From Bacteroidales bacterium H10 (GTDB taxonomy: Bacteria; Bacteroidota; Bacteroidia; Bacteroidales; Muribaculaceae), in NCBI GenBank assembly GCA_001701295.1, contig DAAV01000065.1, positions 321 through 5,915 of the forward strand: a stretch of 5,595 nt of DNA, in the 5' to 3' direction. The notes beneath the pieces are model-generated. The model was given only the letters and a program-made list of their open reading frames with translations, had not been told where the DNA came from and did no database searches. How positions within the stretch are numbered: position 1 is the stretch's first letter; every line of letters begins with the position of its first letter. The position numbers and the translations under genes are program-made. Below, piece by piece: positions 1 to 5,595 of the stretch.

Positions 1-1203
1 TCTCTATATTCTGTCAGGCTCACAGATGAGCAGCTTGACGGTATAGGCGAGAATCTCAAGATGCTTGTCGAGATAGGGGCCTTGTGTGACAATTATGACA
101 GAATAGGAAACATCAACCTCGCACTTGTGCCCAAAGGCGCGGAAAGTTATGTGCCCGATGAAGTGGACCGTCTTGAGATCGGACGGTTCATAACGCCTTT
201 CATGAATAAAAACATAGAACCCTCATCTGTCCCGTATGAATTTGATATGGATTATATGTCGCTGATACTGCGTGATGCGCGGCTCAGGGCCGACTATGAC
301 ATATGGGCCGAGTTCGAACTTTTCGGCATTCCGTATGCTGCCAATGAGCAGGTCAGAGGCTGTGCGGGAAGACAGGATGTCTTCACCGGTACGCTTACTT
401 TCGTGACCGACGCGCAACCTGCCCCAAAGACCGACAATAATGTGCTTGTGCCTATTGTGATCAAGAAACCGGAATATATGGGCGGTAACTTCAACAATTA
501 TGGTGAGGGGTGTACGGACGAACCTGGCAAAACGGTGAAAACATGGTCGTTTGAACTTACTGAAGATGTAAGCGACGGGCATGTCATTTTTATAACCTCG
601 AACCATGGTGCCAACCCGGGAGGCGAGGAATACAACCGCCGCAAACATTTTGTCTATTTCGATGGCAAACTCGCCACAATATATACACCGGGACGCGACA
701 GTTGTGAGCCGTTTAGGGTATACAACACACAGTTGAACGGTATCTACGGTTACAGTGAGATGTCCGATCAGGAATGGCAGTCTTTTTCCAACTGGTGTCC
801 CGGCGACAAGATCGACAATCGTGTGCTTCATGTAGGCCCGCTCTCAAAGGGTAAACATGATGTGAAAATTAAGGTAATGAATGCAAAATTCGCGGACAAA
901 CAGGGAGATATACCGGTTTCCATGTTTTTTCAGGGTGTGCTCTCCGGCTCGCTTCCAGGATATTCGGCAGTTGAAGGAGTAAAGGCCGATATGAGATCGG
1001 GCATCAGCATAGACGGTGATAAATGCGTGGTTTCGAGTATTGAACCGGTCGAATCCATACTACTTTACGATGCTTCCGGTAAGCTTCTCGGCATGGAGTT
1101 TGATAAAAATGTCATTTCTCTGGCATCTGCGCGTACGGGTGTCCACGTAATAGTGGTGGAGTATTCCGACGGCATGACGGAGTATCACAAGATTATGCGG
1201 TAA
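1..1203 (+). CDS. PNGase F-like N-glycan amidase, 5' partial, with T9SS-type C-terminal tail
   Basis: The reading frame is open from base 1, so the first in-frame ATG (base 61) is internal and the true start lies upstream; 400 codons are present, ending in tandem stops TAA TAG. PNGase F enzymes hydrolyse the amide between asparagine and the first GlcNAc of N-glycans, acting outside the cytoplasm. Matches to Flavobacterium PNGase F from memory: CDNYDRIGN (window codons 29-37) for the region of catalytic Asp60, here D33; EIGRFITP (59-66), nearly identical; EYNRRKH (210-216) for EWCFRTH, placing catalytic Glu206 at E210; and NWCPG (264-268). Both jelly-roll domains are therefore represented. Glu118 aligns with D100 in YDIW, a conservative change. 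The last ~65 residues (about 331-400, VESILLYDASGKLLG to HKIMR) resemble a type IX secretion sorting domain, suggesting export to the surface or medium. The signal peptide would lie outside the window. Family call is firm; substrate and activity are inferred. Confidence 0.88.
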   Translation, partial: SLYSVRLTDEQLDGIGENLKMLVEIGALCDNYDRIGNINLALVPKGAESYVPDEVDRLEIGRFITPFMNKNIEPSSVPYEFDMDYMSLILRDARLRADYDIWAEFELFGIPYAANEQVRGCAGRQDVFTGTLTFVTDAQPAPKTDNNVLVPIVIKKPEYMGGNFNNYGEGCTDEPGKTVKTWSFELTEDVSDGHVIFITSNHGANPGGEEYNRRKHFVYFDGKLATIYTPGRDSCEPFRVYNTQLNGIYGYSEMSDQEWQSFSNWCPGDKIDNRVLHVGPLSKGKHDVKIKVMNAKFADKQGDIPVSMFFQGVLSGSLPGYSAVEGVKADMRSGISIDGDKCVVSSIEPVESILLYDASGKLLGMEFDKNVISLASARTGVHVIVVEYSDGMTEYHKIMR

Positions 1204-1266
1204 TAGTCGGGACTTATTCAGACGTATTTATCGTAATTGCAGTCTTAACTATTAAAATATGTTAAT

Positions 1267-1282
1267 AACTAAAGTTTTAGTT
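1267..1282. promoter_or_regulatory. Operator-like palindrome O1
   Basis: AACTAAAGTTTTAGTT is a dyad with perfect 7-bp half-sites (AACTAAA / TTTAGTT) around a 2-bp centre. It overlaps the -33 element of the promoter for the BlaI-like gene. Size and geometry suit a dimer of a BlaI/MecI winged-helix repressor, whose known staphylococcal operators are short dyads with a TACA/TGTA core. Binding by the adjacent repressor is inferred from position and family. Confidence 0.7.
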
Positions 1283-1311
1283 GCATAACTAAAACTTTAG
1301 TTATATTTTTG
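1281..1311 (+). promoter_or_regulatory. Bacteroides-type promoter of the BlaI-like/M56 operon
   Basis: A TTG at 1281-1283 (-33 element) is followed after 20 bp by TATTTTTG at 1304-1311, which fits the Bacteroidota -7 consensus TAnnTTTG. Transcription would start near 1317-1320, leaving a leader of about 35 nt before the ATG at 1353. The -33 element overlaps the edge of the first palindrome and the second palindrome fills the spacer, so bound repressor should block sigma factor access. The start site is predicted from sequence only. Confidence 0.72.
1287..1302. promoter_or_regulatory. Operator-like palindrome O2
   Basis: AACTAAAACTTTAGTT repeats O1 with only the two central bases changed (GT to AC). 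Its centre is exactly 20 bp from that of O1, about two helical turns, so two dimers would sit on the same DNA face. It lies in the spacer between the -33 and -7 elements. Because the two centres are reverse complements, O1 and O2 together form a larger perfect inverted repeat (18-bp arms at 1265-1282 and 1287-1304, loop GCAT). Confidence 0.72.
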
Positions 1312-1352
1312 CCCCTATAAGATAAGACATACTCGATTTGGAACAGTTACTT

Positions 1353-1760
1353 ATGATTATGAAAGAAGGAAATATAAGCGATAAGAAACGGCTCTCTCCA
1401 AAAGAAGAAGCGATCATGGCCTGTTTCTGGGAGCATGGCCCGATGTTTGTACGGGAGCTTGTGGATCGCTGGCCGGATCCGAAGCCACATTTCAATACTG
1501 TCTCTACATTTGTACGGGGACTTGAGGCGAAAGGATGGCTCGGGCATGAACAGGTAGGAAATTCATACCGCTATTTCTCGCTTGTCGATGCATCGGATTA
1601 TCGTGACCGTTCGCTTCGCGGTCTCATAGACCGTTTTTTCGGCAAGTCATACATAGGATTTGTTTCGTCTCTCGTGCAGGAAGAGAAGATATCGACCGAA
1701 GAGCTGAAAGAGCTGATCGAAAAGATTGAGTCGAAAAAAAACAATAGTAAGGAGGACTGA
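1353..1760 (+). CDS. BlaI/MecI-family winged-helix transcriptional repressor
   Basis: A 135-residue cytoplasmic DNA-binding protein from the chosen ATG. The winged-helix domain spans about residues 14-82 (RLSPKEEAIMACFWEHGPM, then PDPKPHFNTVSTFVRGLEAKGW as the recognition-helix region, then GNSYRYFSLV as the wing). The rest (about 83-125, ending ISTEELKELIEKIE) matches the dimerisation helices of BlaI-type repressors; family members are about 120-130 residues. A longer form from TTG at 1338 (140 residues) and a shorter one from ATG at 1359 are possible. 1353 was preferred because it is an ATG, GGA lies 10 nt upstream, and the family homology starts only near residue 14. It probably represses its own operon through the two palindromes upstream. 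The Asn-Phe pair cleaved in staphylococcal BlaI is absent. The gene ends 2 nt before the M56 gene, its presumed antirepressor. Family is certain; target set and signal are unknown. Confidence 0.9.
   Translation: MIMKEGNISDKKRLSPKEEAIMACFWEHGPMFVRELVDRWPDPKPHFNTVSTFVRGLEAKGWLGHEQVGNSYRYFSLVDASDYRDRSLRGLIDRFFGKSYIGFVSSLVQEEKISTEELKELIEKIESKKNNSKED
1749..1755 (+). promoter_or_regulatory. Strong Shine-Dalgarno AAGGAGG for the M56 gene
   Basis: AAGGAGG sits inside the last codons of the repressor gene and 7 nt before the ATG at 1763. It fixes the start of the M56 gene. It is notable because dapF and dapL in this window have no such motif, as is usual for Bacteroidota. Confidence 0.75.
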
Positions 1761-1762
1761 AT

Positions 1763-3358
1763 ATGGGACATTTCTTCAGTTATATGATTCAGGTATGTCT
1801 GGTCATGACTCTGCTCTATCTCGTCTACAAATGGATAATGGCGACAACGACTTTTCATTCGCTCAACAGAATCCTGTTGCTCGGGATATATGTGTTGTCC
1901 TGGATATTGCCGGCATTGCCGGTTTTTGTAAAGACTATGTCGCATGATCCTGACGTGGAAGTTGAATTGCCCGTTATATTGACTCTGGCCGGAGATTCCG
2001 TTTATCCTGAGGAGAGTGGCATAGACTGGCTGAGAATAGTATTGTGGCTATACGTGTCGGGAGTCTTATTGTCTGTGCTCTTTACTCTTGTGGGGATCAT
2101 ACGGATGGCACGTATCATAGCGTCCGGACGCCATGTGGCGAAAGACAAATACACGGAGGTCGTGACTACTCGCGCTACCGGGCCTTTCAGCTGGGGCAGG
2201 TATGTTATATTGCGACCTGAGGATCTTGATGAATCATATGATATGATTGTCGCGCACGAGACCATGCACCTCAGACTTCTGCACTGGCTTGATCTCATTC
2301 CGGCCCAACTCACGGCAATCCTGCAATGGTTTTCGCCGGCGGCATGGCTGCTTATGCGCGAATTGAAAGATCTCCATGAGTTTCAGGTAGATTGTGCCGT
2401 AGGAGGCAAGGATCCTGTACGATATCAGTTTATGTTGTTAAAAAAGACTGTCGGCTCAAGTTTTCCAGTCTTCGCCGACACTCTGCATCACAAATCATTA
2501 CTTAAAAAAAGAATCATTATGATGAATTACAAAAAAACAAATCCGTCACGCCGTGTGGCGGCGCTCGCGCTTCCCGCAATGGCGGCCCTGGCAGTCATGA
2601 CCCTCTCGCAGCCGGCAGTGGCCGACGTAGTAAGTCGTATTTCCTCAACGACACTCAGCGATGTTTCGACTGACAAAGTTACTGCATCTGTCGAAATTTT
2701 GCAAACTTCCGGCAAAGTAATCTCGATTGCTCCCGCTGTTGCCTCTGACGCTGCGGCAGCCGAAGATGTCAGGACTGCAGTAGCGGACAGTGCCGAAGTT
2801 GTCGATAAAGGGGCGGAGACAGCGAATTCTACTCAGACAAAGGAGAAGGCCGGACTGGCATATTTTATCGACGGAAAACTATTTGAAGGCAGTCTTCAGG
2901 ACATCGATCCGTCCGATATCGCCTCGATGACGATTCTTAAGGATGATCCGGCTTATCCTCAGGGGAAAATAATGATCGAGACGGTCGCGGCAGCCAAAGC
3001 CGCCGGTCATGAGATAACATACCGCCAGTATGATGAGAATGGAATCTATCTCGCGCCTTCCAGAATCGCGGAGTACAAGGGTGGTTCGGACGCTTTCAGG
3101 CAGTACTGCAATGACAATGTGAAATATCCGGCAGACGCTCCGGCTCTCGAAAAACCGGCACGTGTCATAGTTCAGTTCACAATTGGAACGAAAGGGGAGG
3201 TGTCGGATACAAAGATTATGCGTTCTTGTGGTGAACCGTTCGATTCGGAAGCCATACGTGTTGTCCAAGGCACAAGCGGACAATGGATACCGGCCGAGAA
3301 TGACGGAAAGCCTGTGCCGTCGCGTTTTACAATCCCTATAACCTTCAGCAACAAATAA
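1763..3358 (+). CDS. BlaR1/MecR1-like M56 membrane metallopeptidase with plug-like and TonB C-terminal domains
   Basis: A 531-residue inner-membrane protein, presumably the sensor/antirepressor partner of the BlaI-like protein 2 nt upstream. Apparent membrane helices: about 8-27, 35-54, 88-115 and 265-282. The M56 zinc-protease signature is HETMH at 165-169 (two His ligands and the catalytic Glu), followed by RELKDLHEFQVD at 199-210, where E206 is the likely third ligand; both face the cytoplasm in the BlaR1 model. After the fourth helix come an Ala/Val/Asp-rich linker (about 288-362), a segment resembling the TonB-receptor plug motif (AYFIDGK at 366-372, then DIDPSDIASMTILKDDPAYP), and a TonB C-terminal domain (about 440-529; YKGGSDAFRQYC, NVKYP, VQFTIGTKGEV, FDSEAIRVV). 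No penicillin-binding SxxK/KTG sensor domain is present, so a beta-lactam receptor role is not supported. In the family, M56 proteolysis inactivates the repressor; the ligand here is unknown. Confidence 0.88.
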   Translation: MGHFFSYMIQVCLVMTLLYLVYKWIMATTTFHSLNRILLLGIYVLSWILPALPVFVKTMSHDPDVEVELPVILTLAGDSVYPEESGIDWLRIVLWLYVSGVLLSVLFTLVGIIRMARIIASGRHVAKDKYTEVVTTRATGPFSWGRYVILRPEDLDESYDMIVAHETMHLRLLHWLDLIPAQLTAILQWFSPAAWLLMRELKDLHEFQVDCAVGGKDPVRYQFMLLKKTVGSSFPVFADTLHHKSLLKKRIIMMNYKKTNPSRRVAALALPAMAALAVMTLSQPAVADVVSRISSTTLSDVSTDKVTASVEILQTSGKVISIAPAVASDAAAAEDVRTAVADSAEVVDKGAETANSTQTKEKAGLAYFIDGKLFEGSLQDIDPSDIASMTILKDDPAYPQGKIMIETVAAAKAAGHEITYRQYDENGIYLAPSRIAEYKGGSDAFRQYCNDNVKYPADAPALEKPARVIVQFTIGTKGEVSDTKIMRSCGEPFDSEAIRVVQGTSGQWIPAENDGKPVPSRFTIPITFSNK

Positions 3359-3384
3359 AAAATCATAGATTCTCATACCCTCAG

Positions 3385-3420
3385 TGCCGCAGAAACATAA
3401 TGTCTGCGGCATATTTTTTT
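3385..3420 (+). terminator. Rho-independent terminator after the M56 gene
   Basis: A perfect 9-bp GC-rich stem (TGCCGCAGA at 3385-3393, TCTGCGGCA at 3403-3411) with a 9-nt loop is followed by seven T residues at 3414-3420. It lies 26 bp after the M56 stop codon and should end the repressor/M56 transcript, isolating it from dapF. Confidence 0.9.
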
Positions 3421-3430
3421 GACTATAAAT

Positions 3431-3461
3431 TTTGTAATTTTTAAAATCTGTTGTAATTTTG
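3431..3461 (+). promoter_or_regulatory. Bacteroides-type promoter of the dapF-dapL operon
   Basis: TTTG at 3431-3434 and TAATTTTG at 3454-3461 match both Bacteroidota promoter elements (TTTG and TAnnTTTG) with a 19-bp spacer. Transcription should start around 3467-3470, giving a leader of about 60 nt. The leader shows only a weak 7-bp hairpin near its start and is too short for a lysine riboswitch, so no regulatory input is evident. Confidence 0.8.
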
Positions 3462-3530
3462 CAGCGTGGAAAGTGTTTTTTCACAACTTAAAACTTTTCT
3501 CTTAGAAGCGCTCAAGACAGTGCGGTCGCT

Positions 3531-4403
3531 ATGAAAAAAGAGCAAAAAAAAATCTCATTCTCCAAGATGCATGGTGCCGGTAATGATTACATCTATATCG
3601 ACGCCACCAGGGAGACCTCCGAAAATTTACATGATCTCGCCCGCAAAATGAGCGATGTCCATTTCGGCATCGGCTCCGACGGGCTTGTTGCGATAATGAA
3701 GTCGGACGTCGCCGATTTCCGTATGCGGATGTTCAATTCCGACGGATCGGAAGCCGAGATGTGCGGTATCGCCTCGCGTTGCATCGGAAAATATGTCTAT
3801 GACCGCGGGCTTACAGACAAGACGGAAGTCTCGCTTGAAACCCTCGCAGGCATAAAAATACTTCATCTGCACGTTGAAGACGGCGAAGTTGAGTCTGTGA
3901 CGGTGGACATGGGAATTCCGGAACTGCGCCCCGAACGTATCCCGGTTCTCTCCAGGAATGCGGAAATGAAAATATCTGAGACGGAAAATGTGGGAGACTT
4001 CTCTTATCCGATAACTGCGGTAAGCATGGGTAATCCCCACGCCGTGATCTTCACAGACTGCATTACCGACCGACAGGTCCTCACCGAAGGTCCGCAGCTT
4101 GAGATCGCCGACATTTTCCCGCGTAAATCCAACATTGAGTTCGCCCGAGTCATCGACAGTAACACCATCGAGATGCGCGTATGGGAGAGGGGTACCGGCG
4201 AGACTCTCGCATGCGGTACCGGAGCTTGTGCTACGGCTGTGGCAGCTGTGCTTAACAATCTGACCGGGCGTAAAGTCGAGATGCGTCTCCGCGGTGGTGT
4301 GCTGCATATCCATTGGGACGAGATGTCCGGGCATGTATTCATGACAGGCCCTGCGGAATTTATCTGCGACGGTGAGTTCTATTTAACCAATTACCAAGAT
4401 TAA
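3531..4403 (+). CDS. dapF: Diaminopimelate epimerase
   Basis: A cytoplasmic, cofactor-independent epimerase that converts LL-diaminopimelate to meso-diaminopimelate, the precursor of lysine and a cross-linking residue of peptidoglycan. The 290 residues compare with about 274 in E. coli. Visible motifs: KMHGAGNDY (12-20), MFNSDGSEAEMCG (67-79) with catalytic C78, MGNPHAV (166-172), SNIEFARV (200-207), WERGTGETLACGTGACATA (218-236) with catalytic C228. By alignment to E. coli DapF, N69, N168, H170, N201, E219 and R220 keep the substrate-site residues. The Asn that normally follows Cys-Gly (E. coli Asn75) is I80 here, codon ATC. The ATG at 3531 is supported by the family's usual N-terminus starting a few residues later; no Shine-Dalgarno is seen. 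The stop is 2 nt before dapL, whose product is this enzyme's substrate, so the two form an operon. Confidence 0.96.
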   Translation: MKKEQKKISFSKMHGAGNDYIYIDATRETSENLHDLARKMSDVHFGIGSDGLVAIMKSDVADFRMRMFNSDGSEAEMCGIASRCIGKYVYDRGLTDKTEVSLETLAGIKILHLHVEDGEVESVTVDMGIPELRPERIPVLSRNAEMKISETENVGDFSYPITAVSMGNPHAVIFTDCITDRQVLTEGPQLEIADIFPRKSNIEFARVIDSNTIEMRVWERGTGETLACGTGACATAVAAVLNNLTGRKVEMRLRGGVLHIHWDEMSGHVFMTGPAEFICDGEFYLTNYQD

Positions 4404-4405
4404 AA

Positions 4406-5595
4406 ATGAAAATCAACGATAATTTCGAAAAATTGCCTGAGTCGTATCTTTTTTCGACTGTGGCGGCCAGATTGCGTAAGTTCAGGGAAGAGCACCCCGG
4501 TGTCGATGTGATACGCATGGATATCGGCGATGTCACGCTTCCCATACCCAATGCCGCGATCAGGGCGATGCATCACGCTGTGGATGATATGGCGGAATCC
4601 ACGTCGTTCCACGGTTATGGTCCTGAACAGGGATATGATTTCCTGCGCAATGCGATAGCATGCAATGATTATGCCGAAAGGGGCATAGACATATCTGCTG
4701 ATGAAATATTCATCTCCGACGGTGCGAAAAGCGATCTTGGAAACCTCGGTGACATATATTCCGAAGACAGTATAGTCGCCGTAGCCGATCCCGGCTATCC
4801 GGTATATGTGGATTCAAATGTGATAGACGGACGTGGCGGAGAGCTTGTCGATGGAAAATGGAGCCGGTTCGTATATCTTGAATGTAATGAGGCAAACGGT
4901 TTCAAGCCTCTTCCTCCTGCCGAACACGCTGACGTGATCTTTCTGTGCTCACCGGCCAATCCTACAGGAGTGTCTTTCACTCGTGATGAACTCAAGTCAT
5001 GGGTGGATTACGCGCGTGCCAACGAGGCCGTAATTATATATGATTCCGCCTATTGCGCATATATAACCGATCCGGAAGTGCCTCATTCCATTTATGAGAT
5101 AGAAGGTGCCCGTGAGGTTGCTGTCGAGGTGCGCAGTTTTTCAAAGACGGCGGGGTTCACAGGTTTGCGTTGCGGATATACAGTTGTGCCTTCGACCCTT
5201 ACGGGAACCGATGATAAAGGGAATAAAGTCCCTCTACGTAAGCTTTGGCTCAGAAGGCAGACCACAAAGTTCAACGGAGCGAGCTATATAATACAGCGTG
5301 GCGCTGAGGCGCTCTATACTCCTGACGGAAAAAAAGAGGTAAGAGAGAATGTCGATTATTATCTCGAGAATGCCCGTATGATACGCGACACGATGTCTAA
5401 AGCCGGTTTTACGGTTTTCGGTGGGGAAAATTCTCCATATATATGGGTCAAATCTCCCAATGGAGAATCTTCTTGGGATTTGTTCGGAAAGTGTCTCGCG
5501 GAGACTCACATATCGTGCACTCCGGGAGTGGGATTCGGTGATGCCGGCGAGGGCTACATAAGACTCACAGGCTTCAATACCCATAAAAATACAGA
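4406..5595 (+). CDS. dapL: LL-diaminopimelate aminotransferase, 3' partial
   Basis: A PLP-dependent class I/II aminotransferase that makes LL-diaminopimelate from tetrahydrodipicolinate and glutamate in one step, bypassing the succinylase/acetylase branch (DapD-DapC-DapE). The frame is open for 396 codons and runs off the window; the family is about 410 residues, so only the last 10-15 are missing. Visible features: N-terminus KINDNFEKLPESYLF; GDVTLPIP (41-48); FHGYGPEQGYDFLR (68-81), characteristic of DapL; SDGAKSD (104-110) in the PLP phosphate-binding region; SPANPTG (182-188) with N185; YDSAYCAY (212-219) with D213 and Y216; SFSKTAGFTGLRCGY (244-258) with PLP-binding K247 and R255; and YIRLTGF (384-390) with R386 for the substrate carboxylate. 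The start ATG is 2 nt after the dapF stop, indicating translational coupling or shared transcription from the dapF promoter. No motif is missing. Confidence 0.95.
   Translation, partial: MKINDNFEKLPESYLFSTVAARLRKFREEHPGVDVIRMDIGDVTLPIPNAAIRAMHHAVDDMAESTSFHGYGPEQGYDFLRNAIACNDYAERGIDISADEIFISDGAKSDLGNLGDIYSEDSIVAVADPGYPVYVDSNVIDGRGGELVDGKWSRFVYLECNEANGFKPLPPAEHADVIFLCSPANPTGVSFTRDELKSWVDYARANEAVIIYDSAYCAYITDPEVPHSIYEIEGAREVAVEVRSFSKTAGFTGLRCGYTVVPSTLTGTDDKGNKVPLRKLWLRRQTTKFNGASYIIQRGAEALYTPDGKKEVRENVDYYLENARMIRDTMSKAGFTVFGGENSPYIWVKSPNGESSWDLFGKCLAETHISCTPGVGFGDAGEGYIRLTGFNTHKNT

Noticed and set aside
223..831. A 202-codon open frame on the minus strand inside the PNGase gene.
   Set aside because: It lies antisense to a gene with clear family motifs, its translation resembles no known family, and it has no promoter or context of its own.
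1734..1747. A run of eight A (A AAA AAC type slippery site) near the end of the repressor gene, possibly fusing it to the M56 frame by -1 frameshift.
   Set aside because: The -1 frame is the M56 frame but meets a TAG at 1745-1747 at once, so no fusion protein could result; a separate start with a good ribosome binding site is present.
1726..1947. A 73-codon plus-strand frame overlapping the repressor/M56 junction.
   Set aside because: It is out of frame with two well-supported genes and has no family resemblance.
1763..3358. Direct beta-lactam resistance sensor (true BlaR1/MecR1).
   Set aside because: No penicillin-binding sensor domain motifs are present and no beta-lactamase gene lies nearby; only the M56 core and the repressor partner are shared.
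2879..3484. A 201-codon minus-strand open frame crossing the end of the M56 gene.
   Set aside because: It runs through the terminator and dapF promoter and is antisense to the TonB domain; its low-hydrophobicity Arg/His/Cys-rich translation is typical of a shadow frame.
3485..3498. AACTTAAAACTTTT in the dapF leader as a third repressor operator.
   Set aside because: It resembles part of the AACTAAA-N2-TTTAGTT motif but lacks dyad symmetry and the TTTAGTT half-site.
3467..3530. Possible lysine riboswitch or attenuator in the dapF leader.
   Set aside because: The leader is about 60 nt, far shorter than a lysine riboswitch; only a weak 7-bp hairpin (GTGGAAA with TTTTCAC) is seen, and there is no terminator or leader peptide.
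3627..4334. A 235-codon minus-strand open frame antisense to dapF.
   Set aside because: dapF is unambiguous on the plus strand; this translation has no recognisable motif.

Overview
The window looks like chromosomal DNA from a gut-type member of the Bacteroidota, most likely Bacteroidales. The pointers are two promoters of the Bacteroides form (TTG/TTTG, a 19-20 bp spacer, then TAnnTTTG), start codons mostly without a Shine-Dalgarno sequence, a BlaI/M56-TonB gene pair of the kind common in that phylum, a C-terminal tail resembling a type IX secretion sorting domain, and the aminotransferase (DapL) route to diaminopimelate. A Muribaculaceae-like host is a guess from general style and was not tested. 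All genes are on the + strand and no mobile element, RNA gene or CRISPR array was seen.

Layout: (1) bases 1-1203 hold the 3' part of a secreted PNGase F-like N-glycan amidase with a sorting-domain-like tail. (2) Bases 1204-1352 are a short intergenic region with a promoter on which two near-identical 16-bp palindromes lie exactly 20 bp apart, together forming a 40-bp perfect inverted repeat. (3) Bases 1353-3358 are a two-gene operon: a BlaI/MecI-type winged-helix repressor, then a membrane M56 (BlaR1/MecR1-like) metallopeptidase that lacks a penicillin-binding sensor domain and instead ends in a plug-like segment and a TonB C-terminal domain. (4) A rho-independent terminator (3385-3420) and a consensus promoter (3431-3461) separate this from (5) a second operon: dapF (3531-4403), then, after 2 bases, dapL (4406 to the window end, lacking only its last codons).

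How they work together: DapL converts tetrahydrodipicolinate to LL-diaminopimelate and DapF epimerises that to the meso form, for lysine and peptidoglycan. The repressor/M56 pair is probably a self-regulated signalling cassette in which the membrane protease relieves repression by the BlaI-like protein. Its signal is unknown, and the architecture argues against direct beta-lactam binding. The PNGase-like enzyme probably removes N-glycans from host or dietary glycoproteins outside the cell and appears functionally unrelated to its neighbours. The most interesting items are the double operator, the periplasmic architecture of the M56 protein, and single-residue deviations in DapF and the PNGase.
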